Notes: a model not told the origin generated them from the letters alone. 64,000 bases of DNA from Paucibacter aquatile (GCF_002885975.1 NZ_POSP01000003.1:2728001-2792000), one strand, 5' to 3'. Numbered from the stretch's first letter, positions 53,580-62,612 are shown. A program made the numbers and translations.

Positions 53580-55211
53580 ATGATGATCCTGAAGAACAAA
53601 CTGTCGCTTGCTTCCCTGTCTCGCCCGGGCGCTGCCCCGCGTTGGCGCCGCAGCCTGCTGGCACTGGCGGCCTGCTGCCTGCTGGCCAGCAGCCCGGCCG
53701 GGCAGGCCCAGGTGGCGCTGCCGGCGCTGGGCGATTCGGTGTCGCAGGATCTCGATGTGGGGGCGGAGCGCAATCTGGGCGACCAGGTCATGGGCCAGAT
53801 CCGCCCCGACCCCGATTACCTCGACGACCCGCTGCTGCAGGAGTACTTGCTCGGCATCTGGAACCCGCTGGTGACCACGGCCAAACTGCTGGGCCATATC
53901 AGCGACGAGACGGTGGACCGCTTCGCCTGGGAGATCTTTCTGGTGCGCGACCGCTCGGTCAATGCCTTCGCCCTGCCCGGTGGTTTTGTCGGTGTGCACT
54001 TGGGTTTGATTGCCATGACCCACTCGCGCGACGAGCTGGCCTCGGTGCTGGCGCATGAGCTTTCACATGTGACTCAGCGCCACATCGCCCGCCGCATCGC
54101 CGGCGATTCGCGCAACAGCATGCTGGCCATGGCGGCCATGCTGGCCGGCCTGATCGCAGCCTCGCGCAGCGGCAGCATCGACGCGGCCAATGCCGCCATC
54201 GTCGGCCCGCAGGCCCTGGCCGCACAGGCCTCGCTCAATTTCTCGCGCGATATGGAGCGCGAGGCCGATCGGGTGGGCTTCAACGTGCTCAGCGAAGCGG
54301 GCTTTGCGCCCTCGGGCATGTTCAGCATGTTCGAGAAGATGGAGCAGGCCCACCACCTGATGGATTCGGGCAGCTACCCTTATCTGCGCACCCACCCCTT
54401 GACCAGCGAACGCATTGGCGACGCCCGCACCCGCCTGGGCACGGGCGAGTTCCAGCGCCCAATCAACCAGGCCGAGCATGCGCTGATGGCCGCACGCTCA
54501 CGCGTGCTGATGGACCCGCGCGCCGAAATCTGGACCCAGCTGCAGAACCTCGATGCCGGTGCCCGCGAGCCGCGCGGCCCCACCGTCGGGCGCGGCTTTG
54601 AGCAGCTGAGCGCGCGCTATGCCAGCTGCCTGGCCTCGATCAAGATGCGCGATTTCCCGCGCGCCGCGCGCGCACTCGCCAGCGCCGAACAACAGCTGCA
54701 AGTGTTGGGCAACGACCCCAAGGCCGCGCGCCTGCTGCGCTTCCTGCGTGCCGAGCTGGCGCAGGCCCAAGGTCAATCGGCCGACGGCTTTGCCGTGCTG
54801 GCCAGCGCCAAGGAGAAAAGCAGGCCGCAGCTGATGGAGCGCTCGCAACTGGCCCTGGTGGACAAGAGCGGGCCGGCTTCGGCCCGCGAAGTGGCCGATG
54901 AGCTGCAAACCTGGGTCAGCCTCAACCCCAAGGATGTGCTGGCCTGGACCCAGCTGGGCTTGCTGTGGGAGAAGTTGGCCCAGCCCCTGCGCGCTGTGCG
55001 TGCCCAGGGCGAAGCGCGCTATGCCATGGGCGATCTGCGCGGCGCCATCGACCGCATGCGCTCGGGCCTGCGCCAGTCGCGCGAGCGTGATGCCGATCCG
55101 GTCGAGGCCTCGGTCATCGATGCGCGCCTGCGCACCATGCTCTACGAGCGCCGCCAGCGCCTGTCGGACATGTACCCGCGCGGCATTCCGCCGGGGGCCG
55201 AGCTGCCCTGA
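53580..55211 (+). CDS. BepA-like periplasmic M48 metallopeptidase with helical-repeat tail
   Basis: Exported zinc peptidase/chaperone of 543 residues, resembling BepA, which assists and checks outer-membrane protein assembly. A signal peptide (ending near GQAQ, about residue 44) precedes the M48 domain with HELSH (H159, E160, H163) and the third ligand in FSRDMEREADRVGF. The regulatory His/loop region HPLTSERIGD follows. The C-terminal 200 residues are alanine/leucine-rich helices of the TPR type. ATG 53580 is followed at once by a second ATG; GGAG lies 12 bases upstream. Confidence 0.92.
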   Translation: MMILKNKLSLASLSRPGAAPRWRRSLLALAACCLLASSPAGQAQVALPALGDSVSQDLDVGAERNLGDQVMGQIRPDPDYLDDPLLQEYLLGIWNPLVTTAKLLGHISDETVDRFAWEIFLVRDRSVNAFALPGGFVGVHLGLIAMTHSRDELASVLAHELSHVTQRHIARRIAGDSRNSMLAMAAMLAGLIAASRSGSIDAANAAIVGPQALAAQASLNFSRDMEREADRVGFNVLSEAGFAPSGMFSMFEKMEQAHHLMDSGSYPYLRTHPLTSERIGDARTRLGTGEFQRPINQAEHALMAARSRVLMDPRAEIWTQLQNLDAGAREPRGPTVGRGFEQLSARYASCLASIKMRDFPRAARALASAEQQLQVLGNDPKAARLLRFLRAELAQAQGQSADGFAVLASAKEKSRPQLMERSQLALVDKSGPASAREVADELQTWVSLNPKDVLAWTQLGLLWEKLAQPLRAVRAQGEARYAMGDLRGAIDRMRSGLRQSRERDADPVEASVIDARLRTMLYERRQRLSDMYPRGIPPGAELP

Positions 55212-55221
55212 GCGCCGAAGA

Positions 55222-55366
55222 GATTGAGAATTTTTGTAGCGAGCGGCTGTCAGGCTAGGCGGACGGAGCGCAGGAACCGGAACGTACCCTCTGTACGTTA
55301 GGATTCCGAGCACCGGACCAACGACGCATGGCAGTCGCGCAGCAAAAAATTCACAAGCTCTCAATC
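55222..55366. repeat. 145-bp imperfect inverted-repeat element
   Basis: The element begins with GATTGAGA (55222) and ends with TCTCAATC (55366), a perfect eight-base terminal inverted repeat. Moving inward, ATTTTTGTAGCGAGCG faces CGCGCAGCAAAAAAT, and the centre is a perfect hairpin, AACGTAC-CCTCT-GTACGTT. The whole can fold into one long interrupted stem. Its right end covers the stop codon of the neighbouring small membrane protein. It looks like a dispersed non-coding repeat (REP/MITE-like) or a bidirectional transcript end; only one copy is in this window. Confidence 0.6.
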
Positions 55367-55720
55367 CTGCGGCGGGAAGATGCGCTCCATCAGCACATCC
55401 ACACCCATACCGCAAAGGCTGTAGATCAGCGAACCCACCAGGGCGGCGAAAAAGCCATCCACCGCAAAGCCTTCGAGCAGGCGCGCGGCGGCCCAGAACA
55501 TCAGGGCGTTGATGACGAAGAGGAAGAGGCCCAGGCTGATCACGGTGACCGGCAGGGTCAGCAGCACCAGGATGGGCCGCAAGAGCGTGTTGAACAGGCC
55601 CAGCACAAAAGCCGCGATCAAGGCCGAGGTGAAGCTGGTGACGGTGACGCCGGGGTAGAGGTGAGCCACCAGCAGCAAGGCGGCGGCAAGCAAAAGCCAG
55701 CGGATCAGGGTTTTGAACAT
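55361..55720 (-). CDS. Phage-holin-family (Phage_holin_4_2) small membrane protein
   Basis: Membrane protein of 119 residues with four hydrophobic helices and the family core FVLGLFNTLLRPILVLLTLPVTVISLGLF. Such proteins are widespread in bacterial chromosomes and mostly unrelated to phage lysis; the function is unknown. No lysozyme or phage gene is nearby. Its stop codon lies inside the right arm of the inverted-repeat element. ATG 55720 gives the normal start of the family (MFKTLIRWLLLA). Confidence 0.9.
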   Translation of the reverse strand: MFKTLIRWLLLAAALLLVAHLYPGVTVTSFTSALIAAFVLGLFNTLLRPILVLLTLPVTVISLGLFLFVINALMFWAAARLLEGFAVDGFFAALVGSLIYSLCGMGVDVLMERIFPPQD

Positions 55721-55880
55721 GGTCGAAGGTGGTGGGTGGGCTCGTCGCAGGTGGCCCGCCGCGAGACGGCGGACTCGGGGCGAGATTAAACCCAATGGCG
55801 CGCAGGAATCATGACTTTGTGCACCGGAGAATCCGAGTGATGTGTCAGGTCTTGCCAAACTCGGGCAGAATCGCGGCCAT

Positions 55881-56037
55881 CCGAAAGGGGAGTAGCTACA
55901 CGGCGCCATGCCGTGGCGACGGTCCGTCAATACGGTGTGTCTTTCAGCGGAAGTTGAAAACACACACCCGGGCCCCGCAGCTGGAAGGTGAGACCGTCCG
56001 GGTCCGACAACACCTCCCGTCCCGCAAGACCTTTCGG
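55881..56037 (+). ncRNA. yybP-ykoY manganese riboswitch
   Basis: Leader element upstream of the TerC gene. Closing stem P1 is CCGAAAGG (55881-55888) with CCTTTCGG (56030-56037). Directly inside it are the class signatures GGGGAGTAGC (55887-55896) and, at the other side, CAAGACC (56025-56031). Internal stems of variable length lie between. yybP-ykoY RNAs bind Mn2+ and switch on manganese exporters; TerC-family proteins are their best-known partners. The rest of the 417-base gap (55721-56137) holds no gene. Confidence 0.88.
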
Positions 56038-56137
56038 TGCAACACGCGCTGTTCCTGCCCTGGTTTGGCCCTATTCTTGGGTCGGTCTGGAGCGGTGTTC
56101 GGCTGAGTTCAACACTTCTTGCGGGAGTCTCTTCTTC

Positions 56138-57103
56138 ATGAGCACGATTGCGCCCCTGTGGCTGTGGATCTTTTTCGGCGGGTCCGTCCTGGTCGCCCTT
56201 TTCGTCGACTTTGTGGTGCTGCGCAAGCAGGGCGCCCATGAGGTCTCGGTCAAGGAAGCCATCAACTGGTCCCTGGTCTGGGTGGCCTTGAGCATGGCTT
56301 TCAACGGCTTGTTCTGGTGGGCCGTCAAAGACACCTCCGGTGATGTCGCGCTGGCCAACACCAAGGCCCTGGAATTCCTGACCGGTTACCTGATCGAGAA
56401 ATCACTGGCGGTCGACAACATCTTTGTCTTCCTGATGATCTTCACCTACTTCTCGGTGCCGCCGGCTTACCAGAAGCGGGTGCTGATGTACGGCATCATC
56501 GGCGCCATCGTGTTGCGCACAGTCATGATTCTGGTCGGTGGCTGGCTGATCGCCGAGTTCCACTGGGTGCTCTATGTCTTCGGTGCCTTCCTGCTGATCA
56601 CCGGCATCAAGATGTGGTGGGCCGCCGGCCAGGAGCCGGACCTGGAAGCCAACCCCGCCCTCAAGCTGCTGCGTCGCACCATGCCGGTCAGCGCCAACTT
56701 TGATGGCGAACGCTTCTTCACCGTGCAGAACGGCAAACGCCTGGCCACGCCCCTGCTGCTGGTGATCGCCCTGGTCGGCATGACGGACGTGATCTTTGCG
56801 GTGGACTCGATCCCGGCCATCTTCGCCATCACCAGCGACCCCTTCATCGTCCTGACCTCCAACATCTTCGCCATCCTCGGTCTGCGTGCGATGTACTTCC
56901 TGCTGGCAGCGATGGCGACCAAGTTCCACCTGCTGAGCTACGGCTTGGCCGTGGTGCTGGCCTTCATCGGCACCAAGATGATGCTGATCGATGTGTTCAA
57001 GATCCCGGTCTTGGTCTCCCTGGGTGTGGTGGTGGCCATCCTGGCCGTGACCATGGTCTTGAGCCTGCGGACCGCACCGCGGATCGAAACCAAGACCGAG
57101 TAA
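56138..57103 (+). CDS. TerC family membrane protein (Alx-like)
   Basis: Integral membrane protein of 321 residues with nine hydrophobic segments, of the TerC group that includes the manganese exporter Alx. Family motifs are LTGYLIEKSLAVDNIFVFLMIF and LVIALVGMTDVIFAVDSIPAIFAIT; the two aspartates in LAVDN and FAVDS mark the symmetrical metal path. ATG 56138 follows GGGAG. The yybP-ykoY RNA upstream makes manganese export the most likely role. A strong terminator follows. Confidence 0.93.
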   Translation: MSTIAPLWLWIFFGGSVLVALFVDFVVLRKQGAHEVSVKEAINWSLVWVALSMAFNGLFWWAVKDTSGDVALANTKALEFLTGYLIEKSLAVDNIFVFLMIFTYFSVPPAYQKRVLMYGIIGAIVLRTVMILVGGWLIAEFHWVLYVFGAFLLITGIKMWWAAGQEPDLEANPALKLLRRTMPVSANFDGERFFTVQNGKRLATPLLLVIALVGMTDVIFAVDSIPAIFAITSDPFIVLTSNIFAILGLRAMYFLLAAMATKFHLLSYGLAVVLAFIGTKMMLIDVFKIPVLVSLGVVVAILAVTMVLSLRTAPRIETKTE

Positions 57104-57163
57104 ACCCAGAAGCGCCACCGGCGCAAGGGCGCCGCTGCCACGCAGGCGGCGCCTCCCCCCGAA

Positions 57164-57196
57164 ACCCCGGCCGCTGCCCGCGCCCGGGGTCTTTTT
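57164..57196 (+). terminator. Intrinsic terminator after terC
   Basis: Stem ACCCCGG/CCCGGGGT with a 12-base GC-rich loop, then CTTTTTAT. It lies about 60 bases past the TerC stop codon. Confidence 0.8.
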
Positions 57197-57296
57197 ATGG
57201 CCGAACGCCCGACCCGAGGCGCGTTCGCCCTGGCCACAGCGCGTGCCCATTTCCCAACACTCGCGGGCCGCCGTATGGCTCATAGCCTTCGAATCA

Positions 57297-57317
57297 AATA
57301 AGAATTGTTCTCATTAG
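57297..57317 (+). promoter_or_regulatory. Fur box upstream of tonB
   Basis: AATAAGAATTGTTCTCATTAG closely follows the Fur-box pattern (paired GATAAT-like hexamers around AATTGTTCTCATT) and sits in AT-rich DNA 79 bases before the tonB start. It predicts iron repression of tonB and perhaps of the whole receptor locus. No second Fur box was seen directly upstream of the receptor gene (58239-58441). Confidence 0.7.
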
Positions 57318-57395
57318 TGTTAAGATTCTTGCCAGATCGACGGACACCCCGTCACCAGTTCGCTCTTCACTGTTTTCGTTCAGCCTCACCGCCCC

Positions 57396-58238
57396 GTGAC
57401 CTCCGCACTCCTCAGCCCCATCTCCCTCGGCGCCTCCGCGTCGGCCGGTCAGGCCGGCTTTGTGGCGGGCCACAAGGCGGCGGCCTCGGCCATCAGCCCA
57501 GCGGCCGAGACTCTGAACGAGAACTCGAGGCGGGCCTTCGCGCCCGGGTCCGGTGGCTTGCCGGTGGACCCGCAAGCCGCGCGCCGCAAGCGCGGCTTTT
57601 TGCTGGCGGTGCTGGGCCTGCATGTGCTGTTCGGCGCCGGGCTGATGGTGCGTCGAACCTTGCCTGTGCAAGAGAAGCCCGCGCCGATCCAGGTCAGCCT
57701 GATCACCCCCAAGCACTCGGCGCCAACGCCGCTGCCGACGCCGCCAGCCCCCCAGCTGCCCAAGCTGGCGCCCATGCCGGCCCCGGTGATCCCGCCGCTA
57801 GTGACGCCACCCATCACCGCCCCGGCCCCCATGGCCGCCCAGGTCATCAGCAGCGAGCCGCCGGCCGCCCGCGCTCCGGCCCAAGCGCCTGCCGCCGCAC
57901 CCAACCCCGCGCCTGCACAGGCCGTGGTGACACCACCGGCGCCGCCTGCCGTGCACCAGATTCCGCCCAATGCCGTGCGCTATCTGGCCGAACCGCGTCT
58001 GAACATGCCGCTGCTGTCGCGCCGTGCGGGCGAGCAAGGCATCGTGCACCTGCGCATCCTGGTCGATGCCCAGGGCCGCTTGAAGGAAGCCGCGGTGAAG
58101 AAGAGTTCCGGCTTCGAGCGCCTTGATCGGGCCGCGCTGGAAGACATCCGTAGCGCCCGCTTCTCGCCCTATCTGCTGCAGGGCCAGCCGGTCGAGTGGG
58201 AAACCACCGCCCTGCTGTCCTATGAGCTGGAGCGTTAG
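57396..58238 (+). CDS. tonB: TonB family energy transducer
   Basis: Inner-membrane protein of 280 residues that links the proton-motive force to outer-membrane receptors. An N-terminal cytoplasmic tail of about 65 residues, unusually long, is followed by one membrane helix (LLAVLGLHVLFGAGLMV, about 69-85), a long proline/alanine-rich periplasmic spacer (about 95-190), and a C-terminal TonB domain (MPLLSRRAGEQGIVHLRILVD, SGFERLDRAALEDIRSARFSPY). The start is GTG 57396; no ATG lies early in the frame and no strong ribosome site is visible. exbB and exbD are not in the window. Confidence 0.9.
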   Translation: MTSALLSPISLGASASAGQAGFVAGHKAAASAISPAAETLNENSRRAFAPGSGGLPVDPQAARRKRGFLLAVLGLHVLFGAGLMVRRTLPVQEKPAPIQVSLITPKHSAPTPLPTPPAPQLPKLAPMPAPVIPPLVTPPITAPAPMAAQVISSEPPAARAPAQAPAAAPNPAPAQAVVTPPAPPAVHQIPPNAVRYLAEPRLNMPLLSRRAGEQGIVHLRILVDAQGRLKEAAVKKSSGFERLDRAALEDIRSARFSPYLLQGQPVEWETTALLSYELER

Positions 58239-58441
58239 CCGCCTGCACCTGCCCTGAGCTCCAAGCCGCAGGCTGCGGGCCATGGCTCACCCATCGTTTC
58301 CTCATCCTCCAGCCAGCCAGCTCGCAGCCGCGAGCCAGCCCGCCACGCAACACAGATTCGCAGCGCTCCCGAGGCCCACCTGGCCCCGGGTCGGGCTGCG
58401 CCATGTTCCACATCCATCCTTAGTTCGTCAGGAGTTCATTC

Positions 58442-60700
58442 ATGTCCCGCACCAAGTCGCGCCCCGCGCACCGTCAAGCCCTGCTGCCCCTGGGCGCCCT
58501 GGCCGCCGGCTTCGGCCTGGCCAGCGCCAGCCTGGCCCAGACCCCCGCGCCCGCAGCCGAAGCGGCCAAGACCGAGAACGCCCTGCCCATCGTGCGCACC
58601 AAGGCCAGCGCCGAGCCGACCGGCAAGGACGCCTACCAAGCCACTGACAGCCGCATCGGCAAAGGCAAACAGGAGCTGCGTGACATTCCGCAATCCGTCA
58701 CCGTGGTGACCGAGAAGCTGATGAACGACCGCAATCTGGACAATCTGAAGGACGTGCTGAAGAACACCGCGGGCATCACCTTCATGGCCGCCGAAGGTGG
58801 CGAAGAGGACATCAAGCTGCGCGGCTTCTCGCTGCAGGCCAGCGGCGATGTGTTCATCGACGGCATGCGCGATCCGGCCTTCTACGAGCGCGACGTGTTC
58901 TTCCAAGACCGCGTGGAGCTGCTGCGCGGCTCGGCTTCGCTCCTGTTCGGCCGTGGTTCCACCGGCGGTGCGGTCAATCAAGTCAGCAAGGAAGCACGCC
59001 TGATCGACGCCAACGAAATCAGCGCCAGCGTCGGCAGCGACAGCATGGTGCGCACGGTGGGTGATTTCAATGTGCGCCTCGGAGACTCCTCGGCCGCGCG
59101 TGTCGGCGTGATGTTCAACGCCGCCGACAACGACGGCGCCGGTGCCAAGATCGACAAGCAAGGCATTGCCGGCAACTACCGCATGGGCATCGGCGAACGC
59201 GACGAGTTCTCCTTCAGCGCCTATTACCTGAACAACGAGAACGGCATGAACTACGGCATGCCCTGGATCCGCCCGACGGCCACGTCGCCGACCGCCGACA
59301 TCACCTTGCTGCCCATCGACCCCAGCAACCACTACGGCATGGCCAGCGACAAGAACAAGGGCAGCGCCGGCTGGGCCGTGCTCAAGCACATCCATCGCTT
59401 CGACCAGAACACCGAGCTGGTGACCACCGTGCGCAAGGCCGACTACACCCGCGACCAACGCTCGGGCACGGTGCGCTTTGCTGGCGCCAGCCTGCAACCC
59501 GGCGGCAAGGCCGTCACACTGGAAACCTTTGGCCCCAACACCGTCTTGAGCCGCGGCACTCACCTCAAGACCCAGGACATGCAAACCCTGAGCGTGCAGA
59601 GCGATCTGGACAGCAAGTTCAAATGGCTGGGCCTGGAGCACAAGGTGCAAGCAGGTGCCGACGCTTCGGAAGAGAAGAAGCAGGTCTTTGCCGCGCGCAG
59701 CGCTGCGCAGGGCGGCGTCAATCTGAGCAAGCCCACCACCACCATCGGCCGCCCCAACGACGGCGCCTGGATCGATGAATCCCAGCGCGTCATGCGCAAG
59801 GCCAGTGAGTACACCTCGCGTGCCTACGGTGTGTACGCCCAGGACCTGCTGGCGCTGACCCCGCAATGGAAGCTCCTGACCGGCCTGCGCTACGACAAGG
59901 TGCGTGGCGACTACGAAACCTTCGCCATCCCCGGCCAGGCGGCCGGCCCGGAGACGGTGAGCAGCTACCGCATGAACATCAGCCAGTGGAGCAAGCGTGC
60001 GGCCGTGCTGTTCCAACCCACCGAGACCATGTCCTTCCACTTCGGCGGAGCCACCTCCTTCAACACCTCGGGTGACACCTACTCGCTGAGCGCACAGAAC
60101 GCGAGCATCCCGCCGGAGAAGGCCGTCAACATCGAACTGGGTGCCAAGATCGAAACCAACGACGGCAAGCTCAGCCATCGCTTCGCCCTGTTCCGCAGCA
60201 CCAAGACCCATGAGCGCAACACCGACCCGCTGACCAATCTGGTCACGCTGTCGGGCAAGCGCCATGCCTCAGGTTTTGAGTACGACGTGATGGGCCGCAT
60301 CAACAACGATTGGGAGATCTTCGCGTCCTACACCTACATCCCGAACGCCAACATCGACATCGGCGCACCCGGCGCCGAAGGCCAGGGCACCCGTCCTTCG
60401 ATGACGCCGCGCCACTCGGGCACCGTGTTCACGACCTACAAGATCACCCCTCAGATCCGTGTCGGCGGTGGTGTGACCGCACGCAGCGGCTACCAGCCCA
60501 ACCGCAACCCGGGCTTCTATGTGCCGAAGTTCGCCACTTTGGGTCTGCTGGCTGAGTACGAGTTGCTCAAGGACAAACTGACGCTGCGCGCCAACGTCAA
60601 CAATGTCACCGACAAGCTCTACGCCGAAACGGTTTACACCGGACACTATGTGCCGGGCAAGGGCCGCACGTTTGCCCTGACCGGCAGCTACAAGTTCTGA
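58442..60700 (+). CDS. Fiu-like TonB-dependent siderophore receptor
   Basis: Outer-membrane siderophore receptor of 752 residues with a signal peptide ending near SLAQ. The siderophore-receptor plug is clear: GKQELRDIPQSVTVVTEKLM, DVLKNTAGITFMAAEGGEED, IKLRGFSLQASGDVFIDGMRDPAFYERD, ELLRGSASLLFGRGSTGGAVNQVSK (quoted in short words of the block). The barrel ends in SYKF. Linkage to a PiuC hydroxylase matches the fiu-ybiX arrangement used for catecholates. ATG 58442 follows AGGAG. Confidence 0.93.
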   Translation: MSRTKSRPAHRQALLPLGALAAGFGLASASLAQTPAPAAEAAKTENALPIVRTKASAEPTGKDAYQATDSRIGKGKQELRDIPQSVTVVTEKLMNDRNLDNLKDVLKNTAGITFMAAEGGEEDIKLRGFSLQASGDVFIDGMRDPAFYERDVFFQDRVELLRGSASLLFGRGSTGGAVNQVSKEARLIDANEISASVGSDSMVRTVGDFNVRLGDSSAARVGVMFNAADNDGAGAKIDKQGIAGNYRMGIGERDEFSFSAYYLNNENGMNYGMPWIRPTATSPTADITLLPIDPSNHYGMASDKNKGSAGWAVLKHIHRFDQNTELVTTVRKADYTRDQRSGTVRFAGASLQPGGKAVTLETFGPNTVLSRGTHLKTQDMQTLSVQSDLDSKFKWLGLEHKVQAGADASEEKKQVFAARSAAQGGVNLSKPTTTIGRPNDGAWIDESQRVMRKASEYTSRAYGVYAQDLLALTPQWKLLTGLRYDKVRGDYETFAIPGQAAGPETVSSYRMNISQWSKRAAVLFQPTETMSFHFGGATSFNTSGDTYSLSAQNASIPPEKAVNIELGAKIETNDGKLSHRFALFRSTKTHERNTDPLTNLVTLSGKRHASGFEYDVMGRINNDWEIFASYTYIPNANIDIGAPGAEGQGTRPSMTPRHSGTVFTTYKITPQIRVGGGVTARSGYQPNRNPGFYVPKFATLGLLAEYELLKDKLTLRANVNNVTDKLYAETVYTGHYVPGKGRTFALTGSYKF

Positions 60701-60725
60701 CCCATGGTCAGTGTCTGATCTGACA

Positions 60726-60756
60726 GGCCCGGGTTCGCTCGGGCCTTTTCTTTTTC
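60726..60756 (+). terminator. Intrinsic terminator or attenuator between receptor and piuC
   Basis: Stem GGCCCGGG/CTCGGGCC with a TTCG loop, followed by TTTTCTTTTTC. It ends only 13 bases before the piuC ATG, so it may act as a partial terminator that lowers expression of the downstream genes. Confidence 0.75.
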
Positions 60757-60768
60757 ACCCCGATCACC

Positions 60769-61452
60769 ATGCTGTTGAAAATCGCCGCGCTCCTCAGCCC
60801 TGCTGACTTGAAGCAGGCCCGCGATCTGCTGGACCAGGCCGACTGGCAAGACGGCCGCCTCACCGCCGGCGCGCAGGCCGCACAGGTCAAGAACAACCAG
60901 CAGCTGCCGGTCGGCAGCGAATCGGCGCGTGCGCTGCAAACCCTGCTGCTGAAGGCGCTGGAGGGCCACGCGACCTTCTTCTCTGCCGCCCTGCCCAAGC
61001 GCCTGCTGCCGCCCATGTTCAACCGCTATGCCGGCGAGGCCAACACCTACGGCAAACACATCGACCAGGCCATCCGCTATGTGCCCGGCACGGGCCAGCG
61101 GGTGCGCACCGACATCTCCTGCACGGTGTTCCTCAGCGAACCCGAGGAGTACGAGGGCGGCGAGCTGGTGATTGCCGACACCTACGGCGAACAGCGCGTC
61201 AAGCTGGCCGCGGGTGATGCCGTGCTCTACCCCGGCACCAGCGTGCACCGCGTCGAGCCGGTCACGCGCGGCGCCCGCCTGGCCAGCTTCTTTTGGATCG
61301 AGAGCATGGTGCGCAGCGACGAGCAGCGCCGCCTGCTGTTCGAGATGGACCAGGCCTTGATGCAGCTGCGCGGCGAGCATGGCGAGAGTGACGCCGCCGT
61401 CCAGCTGACTGGCACGTACCACAACCTCTTGCGCATGTGGGCCGACACATGA
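60769..61452 (+). CDS. piuC: PiuC/YbiX Fe(II)- and 2-oxoglutarate-dependent hydroxylase
   Basis: PKHD-type dioxygenase of 227 residues. The iron ligands are H97 and D99 (YGKHIDQ) and H160 (GTSVHRVEPV), with the 2-oxoglutarate arginine R170 (TRGARLASFFWIESMV). Length and motifs match the PiuC/YbiX family that accompanies Fiu-type receptors; the substrate is not firmly known. The last bases overlap the start of the next gene (ATGA), which shows coupling. Confidence 0.95.
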   Translation: MLLKIAALLSPADLKQARDLLDQADWQDGRLTAGAQAAQVKNNQQLPVGSESARALQTLLLKALEGHATFFSAALPKRLLPPMFNRYAGEANTYGKHIDQAIRYVPGTGQRVRTDISCTVFLSEPEEYEGGELVIADTYGEQRVKLAAGDAVLYPGTSVHRVEPVTRGARLASFFWIESMVRSDEQRRLLFEMDQALMQLRGEHGESDAAVQLTGTYHNLLRMWADT

Positions 61453-62612
61453 GGAGCGACGCCAAGCCGAAGCTCTCGCCGCTGCAAGAAATCCCGGCCG
61501 GCATCGCCAACCTCGCCGACTTCGAAGCCCATGGCCAGGCCGCCGTCGCGCCCGAGCATTGGGCCTATCTGAACGGCGGCGCCGGCGACGAGATCACGCT
61601 GCGCGGCAACCGCAGCGCCTGGGACGCCCTCCAGCTGCAGCCGCGCGTGCTGCGCGATCTGGCCGGTGGCCACACGCGCAGCGAGCTGCTGGGCCGCACG
61701 CTGGCCCACCCCATCCTGCTGGCCCCCATCGCCTACCAGCGCCTGGCCCATGCCGATGGCGAGCTGGCCAGCGCCTACGCCGCGGCCGCGCAGCAAGCGG
61801 GCATGGTGCTGAGCGCCCAGTCCAGCATGCCGATGGAGGCGATTGCCCAAGCCTTTCACGACGAACCGAGCAGCGGCCCGCTTTGGTTCCAGCTCTACTG
61901 GCGCGACGACCGCGACTTCATGCTGCAGCTGCTGCGCCGGGTCGAAGCGGCGGGCTTCCAGGCCCTGGTGCTGACCGTCGATGCGCCCGTGCATGGCGCA
62001 CGCGACCGCGAGCGGCGTGCCGGCTTCGCGCTGCCGGCCGACATCCGAGCGGTCAATCTCGGCGGTATCAAGAAGCCCTTGAACCTGCAGCCGGGCCAGA
62101 GCGAGCTGTTCGACGGCCTGATGCCACGCGCCGCCACCTGGGCCGAGATCGACTGGCTGCGCGCGCACAGCCATCTGCCCCTGCTGCTCAAGGGCGCCAA
62201 CCACCCCGAGGATGCGCGAGAAGCGGTGGCGCGCGGCGTGGCCGGCCTGATCGTCTCCAACCACGGCGGCCGCACGCTGGACACGCTGCCGCCCACCGCC
62301 GCGCTGCTGCCACGCGTGCGTGCGGCCGTTGGCCCTGAGCTGCCGCTGCTGGTCGACGGCGGCATCCGCCGCGGCAGCGATGTGCTGAAAGCACTGGCCC
62401 TGGGGGCGGATGCCGTGCTGCTAGGCCGGCCTTACATCCATGCCCTGGCCACCGCGGGCGCGCTCGGCGTGGCCCGCGCGCTGCGTTTGCTGCGCGATGA
62501 ATTCGAGATCGCGATGGCCTTGTGCGGCTGCAAGACCCTCGATGACATCGGCCCTTCGCAGCTCTGGCGCGCCGATGCAGACGCCGGGTTTACGCGCAGT
62601 GGCGGGCCCTGA
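61449..62612 (+). CDS. FMN-dependent alpha-hydroxy-acid oxidizing protein
   Basis: Flavoenzyme of 387 residues of the lactate/glycolate oxidase family. Conserved points: PILLAPIAYQRLAHADGE, QLYW, LVLTVDAP, a substrate/flavin lysine in LLLKG (K248), the catalytic histidine in SNHGGR (S270-R275), and VDGGIRRGSDVLKALALGADAVLLGRP. It would oxidise an L-2-hydroxy acid such as lactate. ATG 61449 overlaps the piuC stop, so it belongs to the iron-uptake unit. Its role there is not established; it could recycle a hydroxylated product. Confidence 0.93.
   Translation: MRSDAKPKLSPLQEIPAGIANLADFEAHGQAAVAPEHWAYLNGGAGDEITLRGNRSAWDALQLQPRVLRDLAGGHTRSELLGRTLAHPILLAPIAYQRLAHADGELASAYAAAAQQAGMVLSAQSSMPMEAIAQAFHDEPSSGPLWFQLYWRDDRDFMLQLLRRVEAAGFQALVLTVDAPVHGARDRERRAGFALPADIRAVNLGGIKKPLNLQPGQSELFDGLMPRAATWAEIDWLRAHSHLPLLLKGANHPEDAREAVARGVAGLIVSNHGGRTLDTLPPTAALLPRVRAAVGPELPLLVDGGIRRGSDVLKALALGADAVLLGRPYIHALATAGALGVARALRLLRDEFEIAMALCGCKTLDDIGPSQLWRADADAGFTRSGGP

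Noticed and set aside
55361..55720. Possible prophage remnant because of a holin-family protein
   Set aside because: This holin-like family is common in bacterial chromosomes, and no lysis, integrase or structural phage gene is near.
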